DNA of 64,000 nt from Impatiens glandulifera (lineage: Eukaryota; Streptophyta; Magnoliopsida; Ericales; Balsaminaceae). The stretch covers positions 54,148,271-54,212,270 of the forward strand of contig NC_061867.1 in NCBI RefSeq assembly GCF_907164915.1, in the 5' to 3' direction. The position numbers were made by a program, and so were the translations under genes. Positions 32,921 to 44,863 of the stretch are shown in pieces; position 1 is the stretch's first letter; every line of letters begins with the position of its first letter. The notes under the pieces are model-generated. The model had not been told where the DNA came from. It did not search any database and was given only the letters and a program-made list of their open reading frames with translations.

Positions 32921-35340
32921 TTTTCTTTTGGGGTTTCATTGTGGTTAGTTGTTGTATTGGCTTCTTCACGTGTATGTCCAAGTTGGATTGAAAACCCTGA
33001 CATCACGAAAAAGAGAAAAACATAAATAATAACCTAACACAATTGTAAATATCTCGTTTTGTCCGTATACTTTCTTAATATACAAAAGCATGTCAAAGAA
33101 ACACACACATAACTTTTGCTTTTCGATTTTACCTTTATTAATTAAAATAATAAAATGTAAAAAATATTATAGAAAATGTTTTTATAAAATGTTAATTAAA
33201 ATTAACATAATATTGTATTGGTATGACAAATTGAAAATTTTAGTTTTATTTTTCAAGGTTTATTTTATTTGTGTATGTTCTAAAACTAGTTACATTCAAA
33301 TATTAATTACAAAATGTGATAAATTTATTGTGTTTAAATGATTAACAACTTTATTTATCGTATGCATTACTGATGTTAAAAACTGATTTTTAAAATAAGA
33401 ACGAAAAAATTTAGAAGGTCAAATTTTATATACATTTATACATTACTGATGTTACAAAAAACTGATTTTTAAAAGAATAACGAAAAAAGTTTAGAAGATC
33501 AAATTTTATAAATAAAACAAAATAATTCATTAATTTAATAACATGTTAATATGTATGTGTGACTTAAAATATCAAAATTTACAAATTTTAATAAAAACAA
33601 ATGTATACGTCTTTTTTCACATATTTTCATTCATTTTAATATTTATTTCACTAGGAAGACTCATTATTTGATTATTTCTCATAATATATAAAAAAAAAAA
33701 AATCAGAATTCATGTTTAAAAAATCGTCATCTTTTGAAAGTTATTTGTATTGTGCAATAGAACAATGTCTTTGGGTATAATTATTAAAAAAAATTAGTAT
33801 ATGATTTGAAAATTGGACAAAATATTTTTTTTTTTTAAATTTATTTTCACTTAATTTTATTTTTATCATATTCAATCACATTTTTCATATTAAATACAAA
33901 CTATTATCATTTTCAATTTTTACTTTATCAATTTTTGAAAGTGATTATAAGAGTGATAACTATAAAATATCAATTATTTTTACAATCAAAATTACTTTTA
34001 AGAATTGATAAAGTGAAAAGTAAGATTGATTTATTTATATTTAATTTTAAAAATGTAATTAAATTATATAAAATATTTTTAAGTGAAATAATTATTTTAT
34101 ATGAACTAAAATAATTTTTTAACTACAAATGAAATGAAGGAATAGTTGTCCGTCATTTCAACTATTCTATTCTCATCCAAACAAAACTAAGTTATGATTT
34201 TTTATAATTTCTTTTAAAAAATAAGTATGTTGTATATAAAAAGGTAGATAAGTACAGTCTTGTAAATTGAGTGATAAGAGAAATTCTTGATGAATAATCG
34301 GTTGATAATATTGAGAAACTTCAATTTTAAATTAGTGAAAACCCTATTGTTTGATTTTTATTCAAATTCTCGTATTATTTTCTACCAAAATGACTATTTC
34401 AAATAATTAAACTTTCTGAACAAATGACAAATCTTGTCTTCATTCTTGATCACGCATGGCCCGTGTTAACCGCAACCTAATCCATAAAGTGCCTGATGTG
34501 GGCGTGAATGAACAATGAACATTTATTTGTCGGTTTCAAATTGGAGATTAAATTTGTCGATTGATCAAAATATTTCATTTTCTAAAAAAGATGAAATGTC
34601 TTTTAATCGAAAAGAGAGGAACAAGAAAGTGAAATAAAGGGGTAGATGGTCAAGATGGATTAATTAGCTAGACATCAAGTTTGTAAAAGAAGAAAATAAG
34701 CAAATGGAAAGTGTATCGCTAACTTTTAGCATCAGGTGATATGTTAAGAGACCACCTTCCCACGTATTTGCGATACCTAAGTATCTTTTTAACCACATTA
34801 TTTCTTATCATTTCCAACATATTATAAATGTTTTTATCTCTCTCAAAATGAAAGCTATCGCACATATTGTTTTATACCCGATTAAAATGTCTTTGTTCAT
34901 ATTATTTTTTTTACTGAATAACATTTCTTCAAACACCCTTCATCAATCTTTTTAACTTTGTAATATTTTCATCTAATTCTTTCTATATTATTTGTCATTA
35001 TATATAAAAAAAAAGATCATCTTTGACCTATTTGTATTGGTATAATTTAAAAAATGAATGACAGTTAGGCGCAATTGACCAATGTTTCGCGTGTAAATAT
35101 TATCAACATAAAATAATTAGTACATGATTTGAAATTTTTAATTTTTTTAAAATTCATTTTCACTCAATTTTATTTTTATCTTATTCAATCATATTTTCCA
35201 TATTACATACTACTGTCATTTTCAATTTTTACTTTATCAACTTTTAAAAGTGGTTATAAGGGTGATAATGATAAAATGTCATTATTATTACAATCAAAAT
35301 CACTTTAAAAAAAATTAATGTAAAAAGTAGGAGTGCTTTT

Positions 35341-38300
35341 TGTACGCGTTCATTTTCGTTTCCCTTCCGATTTTCTTTGGCGCGTGTGCCCAATTTTTTT
35401 TTTGTTTGGCATACGCTCCCTTTTTCCGAATTGAATTGGCCCGTACAGGTTTTAAATCGATACACTGGTAAATGTATCGATCTAATTGACTTGAGAGTCG
35501 CCACTTTAGTTTACTTCCCAAAGAAACTAAAGAAAAGAAAAATCAGAGATTCATTTTAAGAGTCCGGTGTTTGGTTACGTATTAGGAAAGGGCCTACGGC
35601 GCTATGTCCTATACGCCTGTCTTTACAGACAGTCTCTACTCCTAAGTAATTGGCCATATGATGTTTGAAAGATTATTACGTTTTCGTTCTGAGTTCAGAA
35701 CTCTTTTGCTTGTGTGAGAAATCTTGATCATTTTGCAAGGGGCTAGTCCTATTCATGGGGTATCTGACAAGGATAAAGTATTGAAAAGCATTGAAGCATT
35801 GAAAAGCATTGAAGCATTGAAAATCATTGAAGCATTGAAAAGCATCGAAGCATTGAAAAGCATCGAAGAGCATTGCAAGGCATAGAGCAACTTTGGCAAC
35901 AAAAAACGAGAATCGGAATTCCCGAGACAGATCAAATGAGGATAGATGAGGAGAATAACAATTCGATTGGAGGACTAGAATTTTATTCTTTTGCTCAAAG
36001 GAGAGAAGAGAGTGGATTAACTTAAGGTCCCGAGTGTTTCCTAGTTTAAAATTTTCAGAGTTGAAGAGAACTCCGAACACAACACATTAAAATGAGTCAT
36101 TTTCAAAAATAATTCCCGAAATTCCTAAAAAAAGTTTCACATGATAGTCAAAAATATTATTAAAAGCTCACAGGAATCGAGTTTGGAATTTTCGGAGTTA
36201 TAGAACCCCCCAATATGACACTACAAAGATAGACATTTTTCCAAACGGGCCCTAAAAATTCCGAGAAAAATTATTTTTGAAGAAAATAATATTTTGGAGT
36301 TTTTGGGAAAATTTGGGGAAGTTTGAATGTGGTTTGAATGTTAGAATCATCATTTTAAGGTGGTTTGTTAAAATTAGGAAACAAACAGGACCTAAGTTTA
36401 TTTTTTTTATTTTTTTTATTTTTTTTTATTTTTTTTTTTTGAAAATTTTAAATTAAAATAAAAGGAAAAGAAAATCCAGGGACTCGATTGAAAGAAAGTA
36501 AAAGCTTGAGGCCTATTTTAATTTCGAATTAATTTTTTTAATTCGAAATTAAAATACAAAATACCTATTTAAAAATCAAAAAGGCCCAGGGGCCTCTTTG
36601 CAACTTCGAAAGAAGTTGGGGAATTAGGAAATAATAAAAGCTCTTCCCTCTCCGGCGACCCTCCATTCGTCCTCCGGCCAGGCGATTTCCGGCGATGACG
36701 ATTTCCGGCGACCTTCGTCTGCAATCGAATCTCGTTTGAAGATGCTTCTCCGTCCATCCATTTCCTTCGCCTAGCTCTCGTCTCCTTCCTCCGCCGCTCA
36801 TCCTGTTGATTCGAGCAGATTTCAACCTCAAGAAGACAAAGATCAAATGGATGCCGCCTGGGTCCCATCCTCCTTCCAGATCGCGACGGAGTCCGTCCAT
36901 GAATCTTCTGCGCTCTGGAGTCACACTTAGGTCCTGAAGCTGAAGAACCAAATAAAGAACAACTGTGGGACGCAGCTTGTTCTTTCCCTTTCTTGGATAA
37001 CGCGATTTCACAACCACAGCAGCAATAGACAAGGAATTGGAGACAAGATAAACTCTAATTTCAACCTAACCACCACTACTAACAACAGCTAAGGTTTAAC
37101 CAAGCATAGCAGAATCCATTGAAGAACCAAATAAAGAACGACTGTGGGACACAACTTGTTCTTCCCCTTTCTTGGCTAACGCGATTTCACAACCACAGCA
37201 GCAATAGACGAGGAATTGGAGACAAGATAGACTCTAATTTCAACCTAACCACCACTACTAACAACAGCTAAGGTTTAACCAAGCATAGCAGAATCCATTT
37301 CAGCAGGAAAACAATTGATGAATTGATCAACAGAAGCTCAATCAAACTTTCAACAAATGAATGGTATCGGTGTACAAAACCGATGCCTCAACCACAATAT
37401 TGTAATCTACATTGGATTAGTGAATACCTGTATGTATCAGAGAGACGCAATGGAATGAAAGAAGAACGTGAATTAACCGGAAGTTGAAGGAATTTTAAGA
37501 GGAATTCGCTGCTGTTCTTAGGTGTGAGTTCCTTCCTCACTTAAGTACTTCAAATACAGTCTCCGGTACCTCACACGCGAGAAACAAGACTCGATTATTG
37601 AAGACGATCCTGAACCAATCTCTGCAGACCTTCGTCGTATCACTTCTCCAAGAACGGAATCGCCTTTCAGCTCTCTTGCAATGGAACCGTCCTCTTGATC
37701 TTTTGTAACCTCCCCTCTAGCTCCTCAAAAACTGCTCCTTCCCAATCTCTCTAACCCCCAACTGAAAAACTCTCCTCTTTTTAATTTTATTACAGGGGTT
37801 CATTTGTAATTAGCCCAAAAGTTGAAGGGAACGCTTGGAAGAAAAGAAAAAAAAATATATTTTCCCTTTTTTTTTCGTTTCTCTCCTTTTCCATTTTTCT
37901 TTCTTTGCACCTTCACACTAAACGAATCACCCCGGTCGCGTTTTTGCTCAGAAAATTGTGAAACTTTTATGGTCAATTCTTAACACCACGAACATGAATC
38001 TCCTTTTTGAATGAACCCAAACGGACCTTCCTATCCAAAGTTATGATATTTTAAAATCACCCCTCCATTTCAATCTTTTAAATCCCACGGTTTTCACTTT
38101 CATAACTTTAACAGTCCATAACTTTATGCAGAGAGCTTTCCCCACAATGAGGTTGGTACCATTGGAAAGGCAAGACTCTTGCCTACATCCCCATCTTCTC
38201 CTTTGCTTACTAAATGGTCCGTGTTGGTTAGGAGACTAGCCTCACTAAAACGTGTCAGTTCACGCATCACCTTCGCTGCGGGCGACTTGGACTGAGCTTC

Positions 38301-38739
38301 AGGGAGAACTGGGAGAAGTATTTGGTGTCGTTGGAAAGGTAATTCAAAGGGCTTTCCAACGGTAGCTCATACACTAAATATGGATCATTGGTGCAAAAGA
38401 TATGATTTTTAGAAGTGCAACATAGCTTCAGCTAGCTCCCAGGACTTGAATCGGTAGTTTTTCCTTCTTTTTGAGCATTTTCTGCACAAATTTGCAAACA
38501 ATAACATTATACTCAAAATTCAAGATTTTTCAAAACGTACAACATGAACGTGTCACGGGTTGGGAAAACAGAGTCGTTATGAAATTCGACCTTTGGATCG
38601 TTATCTTTTAAGCTTTACCGGGTCAATTTCCCACGAGGTGATTCTATTTTTGTTTTCCCGGTTCAATAAGCAAACATGAGTATTATTTCGGGCCGGGTTT
38701 TTTATTAGGTATCTAGGGTGTAAAAATGGGGTGTCTACA
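35341..38739 (+). repeat. LTR 1 of the array (complete, 3399 bp)
   Basis: Runs from TGTACGCG to GTGTCTACA. It is the only LTR copy with the first 1.36 kb. It contains the 18-base minisatellite at 35778-35867 and a 179-base tandem duplication (36942 and 37121 starts, GAAGAACCAAATAAAGAAC). Reading frames in it, such as the minus-strand one at 36565-37032, are not supported as genes. Confidence 0.82.
35778..35867 (+). repeat. 18-bp minisatellite, five units
   Basis: Five consecutive units of GCATTGAAAAGCATTGAA with few changes. They lie in the 5' part of LTR 1 that is missing from the other LTR copies. Confidence 0.9.
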
Positions 38740-40363
38740 GAATGCCCCTCTTGGACAGAGTTTGGAGAAAAAAAAAGTCTTGTTTTCATAAAACGTGTGT
38801 CCAAGCCTGAACAAATAGGCGCCGCATTTTTATTTTCTCATTTTTACCCCGAGCTGAATGAATGAAAGAGAAAAGAAAGATACAACCTGACAGTGTTCTT
38901 CATTGGTTCTTCTCTTTTAGCCCTTTTCACATGTGAAGAAACCAGAGGTATGAGCCATGCAACGATCCTCGTGGCGTACCTGTAAGAGAGAATGAGACAT
39001 TAGAACAACTTTCGTATCAAAGCTTACATAGGAATTTCGGGAAGCAGCATCTTGTCACGATTAGATTCAATAATAGATCTTCATGAGTCATCTTTTCACA
39101 GCCGATCTCGTGTGAATTCTTGTCAAGTGAAAGTTCACAAGTAAAAAAAAACCTGCAAAACAAGAGAAACACAATGATAAAGCCAATAGGCTGTCAGTTT
39201 AAGAATCAGTTAACAAGTCTCTGTCGTATATCCTCATCAAGGAACCCTACAACTCAAAACGTAATCTCCTAGGTTCACCGATTGACAAAATAGTCGTTCG
39301 TTGAGACCTTCTAGAACCATGTACCCCTCCGAGGGTACTCTTCAACAAAGCAACACAACCCTTTGTCTTCAAATGATTGAAATCATCGAGTCTTAGATGG
39401 TCTCGATGAAGAAGGCAACATGCCAAAATCCGTGGAGGATCCTTGTGGCTTAAAACATTCAAAAGAATTTTTTTTTTTTTTATTTATTTATATTTTTGTG
39501 AACGCCGAAACGATGACACTCGCGACGATTAGGGATAGAGAAAACAATCGCCTCCCCAACTGCAAGAGCAGATCGGAGCAGGGGTTTCTCCAATGAATAG
39601 AAGCGAAGAAAACAGTCGCCACCCCGGCTGCGAGAGCAAACCGGAGCATGGGTTTTCTCCATCGAGCGATAATGAAGCAGTCAAACGCCCATTCGACTGC
39701 ACGAGCAGATCGGAGTTTGGGTCTTCTCCAATTAATGGAAGCGAAGAAAACAATCGCCACCCCGGCTGCGAGAGCAAACCGGAGCATGGGTTTTCTCCGT
39801 TGAACAGCAATGAAGAAAACAATCGCCTCCCCAACTGCGAGAGCAGATCGGAGCAGGGGTTTTCTCCAATGAATGGCTATGAAGAAGTCAATCGCCCCTC
39901 CGACTGCAAGAGCAGATCGGAGTTTGGGTCTTCTCCAATTAATGGTAGCGAAGAAAACAGTCGCCACCCTGGCTGCGAGAGCAAACCGGAGCATGGGTTT
40001 TCTCCGTTGAACGGCAATGGAGAAAACAATCGCCTCCCCAACTGCGAGAGCAGATCGGAGCAGGGGTTTTCTCCAATAAACGGCTATGAAGAAGTCAATC
40101 GCCCCTCTGACTGCAAGAGCAGATCGGAGTTTGGGTCTTCTCCAATTAATGGTAGCGAAGAAAACAGTCGCCACCCCGGCTGCGAGAGCAAACCGGAGCA
40201 TGGGTTTTCTCCGTTGAACGGCAATGAAGAAAACAATCGCCTCCCCAACTGTGAGAGCAGATCGGAGCAGGGGTTTTCTCCAATGAACGGCTATGAAGAA
40301 GTCAATCGCCCCTCCGACTGCAAGAGCAGATCGAAGTTTGGGTCTTCTCCAATTAATGGTAGC
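38740..40363 (+). other. Internal region 1 of the array (non-coding)
   Basis: It follows the LTR with GAATGCCCCTCTTGGACAG. No clear tRNA primer-binding site is recognised. The first 0.8 kb is unique sequence and the rest (from about 39540) is a 69-base tandem repeat. It ends by running straight into LTR 2 at a GATTTCCGGCGACC junction without a polypurine tract, which indicates a deletion across the internal/LTR border. Confidence 0.75.
39540..40363. repeat. 69-bp tandem repeat with 207-bp higher-order period (copy 1)
   Basis: About twelve units of 69 bases alternate in three types, giving a 207-base super-repeat. Shared core: GCGAGAGCA(A/G)A(C/T)CGGAGCA. Because 69 is divisible by 3 and the units lack stops, both strands stay open over hundreds of codons (39593-40438 plus; 39488-40615 minus). 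These frames are by-products of the repeat, not evidence of a protein. Confidence 0.88.
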
Positions 40364-42403
40364 GATTTCCGGCGACCTTCGTCTGCAATCGAATCTCGTT
40401 TGAAGATGCTTCTCCGTCCATCCATTTCCTTCGCCTAGCTCTCGTCTCCTTCCTCCGCCGCTCATCCTGTTGATTCGAGCAGATTTCAACCTCAAGAAGA
40501 CAAAGATCAAATGGATGCCGCCTGGGTCCCATCCTCCTTCCAGATCGCGACGGAGTCCGTCCATGAATCTTCTGCGCTCTAGAGTCACACTTAGGTCCTG
40601 AAGCTGAAGAACCAAATAAAGAACAACTGTGGGACGCAGCTTGTTCTTTCCCTTTCTTGGCTAACGCGATTTCACAACCACAGCAGCAATAGACAAGGAA
40701 TTGGAGACAAGATAAACTCTAATTTCAACCTAACCACCACTACTAACAACAGCTAAGGTTTAACCAAGCATAGCAGAATCCATTGAAGAACCAAATAAAG
40801 AACGACTGTGGGACACAACTTATTCTTCCCCTTTCTTGGCTAACGCGATTTCACAACCACAGCAGCAATAGACGAGGAATTGGAGACAAGATAGACTCTA
40901 ATTTCAACCTAACCACCACTACTAACAACAGCTAAGGTTTAACCAAGCATAGCAGAATCCATTTCAGCAGGAAAACAATTGATGAATTGATCAACAGAAG
41001 CTCAATCAAACTTTCAACAAATGAATGGTATCGGTGTACAAAACCGATGCCTCAACCACAATATTGTAATCTACATTGGATTAGTGAATACCTGTATGTA
41101 TCAGAGAGACGCAATGGAATGAAAGAAGAACGTGAATTAACCGGAAGTTGAAGGAATTTTAAGAGGAATTCGCTGCTGTTCTTAGGTGTGAGTTCCTTCC
41201 TCACTTAAGTACTTCAAATACAGTCTCCGGTACCTCACACGCGAGAAACAAGACTCGATTATTGAAGACGATCCTGAACCAATCTCTGCAGACCTTCGTC
41301 GTATCACTTCTCCAAGAACGGAATCGCCTTTCAGCTCTCTTGCAATGGAACCGTCCTCTTGATCTTTTGTAACCTCCCCTCTAGCTCCTCAAAAACTGCT
41401 CCTTCCCAATCTCTCTAACCCCCAACTGAAAAACTCTCCTCTTTTTAATTTTATTACAGGGGTTCATTTGTAATTAGCCCAAAAGTTGAAGGGAACGCTT
41501 GGAAGAAAAGAAAAAAAAATATATTTTCCCTTTTTTTTTCGTTTCTCTCCTTTTCCATTTTTCTTTCTTTGCACCTTCACACTAAACGAATCACCCCGGT
41601 CGCGTTTTTGCTCAGAAAATTGTGAAACTTTTATGGTCAATTCTTAACACCACGAACATGAATCTCCTTTTTGAATGAACCCAAACGGACCTTCCTATCC
41701 AAAGTTATGATATTTTAAAATCACCCCTCCATTTCAATCTTTTAAATCCCACGGTTTTCACTTTCATAACTTTAACAGTCCATAACTTTATGCAGAGAGC
41801 TTTCCCCACAATGAGGTTGGTACCATTGGAAAGGCAAGACTCTTGCCTACATCCCCATCTTCTCCTTTGCTTACTAAATGGTCCGTGTTGGTTAGGAGAC
41901 TAGCCTCACTAAAACGTGTCAGTTCACGCATCACCTTCGCTGCGGGCGACTTGGACTGAGCTTCAGGGAGAACTGGGAGAAGTATTTGGTGTCGTTGGAA
42001 AGGTAATTCAAAGGGCTTTCCAACGGTAGCTCATACACTAAATATGGATCATTGGTGCAAAAGATATGATTTTTAGAAGTGCAACATAGCTTCAGCTAGC
42101 TCCCAGGACTTGAATCGGTAGTTTTTCCTTCTTTTTGAGCATTTTCTGCACAAATTTGCAAACAATAACATTATACTCAAAATTCAAGATTTTTCAAAAC
42201 GTACAACATGAACGTGTCACGGGTTGGGAAAACAGAGTCGTTATGAAATTCGACCTTTGGATCGTTATCTTTTAAGCTTTACCGGGTCAATTTCCCACGA
42301 GGTGATTCTATTTTTGTTTTCCCGGTTCAATAAGCAAACATGAGTATTATTTCGGGCCGGGTTTTTTATTAGGTATCTAGGGTGTAAAAATGGGGTGTCT
42401 ACA
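40364..42403 (+). repeat. LTR 2 of the array (5'-truncated, 2040 bp)
   Basis: Same length and nearly identical to 36700-38739; the first 1.36 kb of the LTR is missing. Differences are single bases, for example near 40580 (CTAGAG for CTGGAG) and 40829 (CTTATT for CTTGTT). Confidence 0.85.
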
Positions 42404-44027
42404 GAATGCCCCTCTTGGACAGAGTTTGGAGAAAAAAAAAGTCTTGTTTTCATAAAACGTGTGTCCAAGCCTGAACAAATAGGCGCCGCATTTTTATTTT
42501 CTCATTTTTACCCCGAGCTGAATGAATGAAAGAGAAAAGAAAGATACAACCTGACAGTGTTCTTCATTGGTTCTTCTCTTTTAGCCCTTTTCACATGTGA
42601 AGAAACCAGAGGTATGAGCCATGCAACGATCCTCGTGGCGTACCTGTAAGAGAGAATGAGACATTAGAACAACTTTCGTATCAAAGCTTACATAGGAATT
42701 TCGGGAAGCAGCATCTTGTCACGATTAGATTCAATAATAGATCTTCATGAGTCATCTTTTCACAGCCGATCTCGTGTGAATTCTTGTCAAGTGAAAGTTC
42801 ACAAGTAAAAAAAAACCTGCAAAACAAGAGAAACACAATGATAAAGCCAATAGGCTGTCAGTTTAAGAATCAGTTAACAAGTCTCTGTCGTATATCCTCA
42901 TCAAGGAACCCTACAACTCAAAACGTAATCTCCTAGGTTCACCGATTGACAAAATAGTCGTTCGTTGAGACCTTCTAGAACCATGTACCCCTCCGAGGGT
43001 ACTCTTCAACAAAGCAACACAACCCTTTGTCTTCAAATGATTGAAATCATCGAGTCTTAGATGGTCTCGATGAAGAAGGCAACATGCCAAAATCCGTGGA
43101 GGATCCTTGTGGCTTAAAACATTCAAAAGAATTTTTTTTTTTTTTATTTATTTATATTTTTGTGAACGCCGAAACGATGACACTCGCGACGATTAGGGAT
43201 AGAGAAAACAATCGCCTCCCCAACTGCAAGAGCAGATCGGAGCAGGGGTTTCTCCAATGAATAGAAGCGAAGAAAACAGTCGCCACCCCGGCTGCGAGAG
43301 CAAACCGGAGCATGGGTTTTCTCCATCGAGCGATAATGAAGCAGTCAAACGCCCATTCGACTGCACGAGCAGATCGGAGTTTGGGTCTTCTCCAATTAAT
43401 GGAAGCGAAGAAAACAATCGCCACCCCGGCTGCGAGAGCAAACCGGAGCATGGGTTTTCTCCGTTGAACAGCAATGAAGAAAACAATCGCCTCCCCAACT
43501 GCGAGAGCAGATCGGAGCAGGGGTTTTCTCCAATGAATGGCTATGAAGAAGTCAATCGCCCCTCCGACTGCAAGAGCAGATCGGAGTTTGGGTCTTCTCC
43601 AATTAATGGTAGCGAAGAAAACAGTCGCCACCCTGGCTGCGAGAGCAAACCGGAGCATGGGTTTTCTCCGTTGAACGGCAATGGAGAAAACAATCGCCTC
43701 CCCAACTGCGAGAGCAGATCGGAGCAGGGGTTTTCTCCAATAAACGGCTATGAAGAAGTCAATCGCCCCTCTGACTGCAAGAGCAGATCGGAGTTTGGGT
43801 CTTCTCCAATTAATGGTAGCGAAGAAAACAGTCGCCACCCCGGCTGCGAGAGCAAACCGGAGCATGGGTTTTCTCCGTTGAACGGCAATGAAGAAAACAA
43901 TCGCCTCCCCAACTGTGAGAGCAGATCGGAGCAGGGGTTTTCTCCAATGAACGGCTATGAAGAAGTCAATCGCCCCTCCGACTGCAAGAGCAGATCGAAG
44001 TTTGGGTCTTCTCCAATTAATGGTAGC
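42404..44027 (+). other. Internal region 2 of the array, with second 69-bp repeat
   Basis: An exact-length copy of 38740-40363 at an offset of 3664 bases, including the same 69/207-base tandem repeat (about 43204-44027). I saw no length difference between the copies, so the duplication is recent. Confidence 0.85.
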
Positions 44028-44617
44028 GATTTCCGGCGACCTTCGTCTGCAATCGAATCTCGTTTGAAGATGCTTCTCCGTCCATCCATTTCCTTCGCCT
44101 AGCTCTCGTCTCCTTCCTCCGCCGCTCATCCTGTTGATTCGAGCAGATTTCAACCTCAAGAAGACAAAGATCAAATGGATGCCGCCTGGGTCCCATCCTC
44201 CTTCCAGATCGCGACGGAGTCCGTCCATGAATCTTCTGCGCTCTGGAGTCACACTTAGGTCCTGAAGCTGAAGAACCAAATAAAGAACAACTGTGGGACG
44301 CAGCTTGTTCTTTCCCTTTCTTGGCTAACGCGATTTCACAACCACAGCAGCAATAGACAAGGAATTGGAGACAAGATAAACTCTAATTTCAACCTAACCA
44401 CCACTACTAACAACAGCTAAGGTTTAACCAAGCATAGCAGAATCCATTGAAGAACCAAATAAAGAACGACTGTGGGACACAACTTGTTCTTCCCCTTTCT
44501 TGGCTAACGCGATTTCACAACCACAGCAGCAATAGACGAGGAATTGGAGACAAGATAGACTCTAATTTCAACCTAACCACCACTACTAACAACAGCTAAG
44601 GTTTAACCAAGCATAGC

Positions 44618-44780
44618 TATTAGTATATTGTATATATCTTGTTACCTTGTTTAGATTCCTAGATTAGTGGGTTACCTTGTTTAGATTCCTAGATTAGTGG
44701 TTTACCTTATTAAGAGTCTTTTGACTAGTATATATTGTAACATTGTTTATCAATAATAACCATGGGATTAATCTCTATCA
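44618..44780 (+). repeat. Copia 5' LTR (lacks terminal TG)
   Basis: Bases 1-2 expected from the 3' LTR (TG) are absent; the rest matches through to CTCTATCA. A TATA-like TATATATTG lies near the 3' end. Confidence 0.9.
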
Positions 44781-44792
44781 TGGTATCAGAGC
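44781..44792 (+). promoter_or_regulatory. Copia primer-binding site
   Basis: TGGTATCAGAGC, complementary to the 3' end of initiator tRNA-Met, immediately after the LTR. This is the usual plant Copia primer site. Confidence 0.93.
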
Positions 44793-44863
44793 ATAGATCA
44801 TCAATCGAATTTTTTTTTTTTTTTCTCTTCCTCCCACCTTGCTGCCTCACGCACAAACTTCTA

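Larger units (their letters stand above)
31944..35335. other. Flank of copy D and AT-rich DNA up to the long-LTR array
   Basis: Collinear with 0.73-1.8 kb, then with 3.3-3.95 kb; the GAC microsatellite and Helitron are absent. It holds a 46-base tandem duplication (32191-32282), a GC-richer patch (32.29-32.42 kb) with inverted CCGCAGGATCA/TGGTCCTGCGG, and a SINE-like segment (32.80-32.92 kb). No gene is supported. Confidence 0.5.

Noticed and set aside
39488..40615. Open frames of 375 codons (minus) and 281 codons (plus) in the LTR array, repeated at 43152-44279
   Set aside because: They arise from a 69-base tandem repeat without stops on both strands inside a non-autonomous retroelement, and the minus frame runs on into LTR sequence. 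No domain is recognisable.
44762..44863. Upstream in-frame Met of the Copia frame inside the LTR
   Set aside because: It lies in the LTR and would translate the primer-binding site and a poly-Phe run; the Met at 44864 begins the normal Gag N-terminus.
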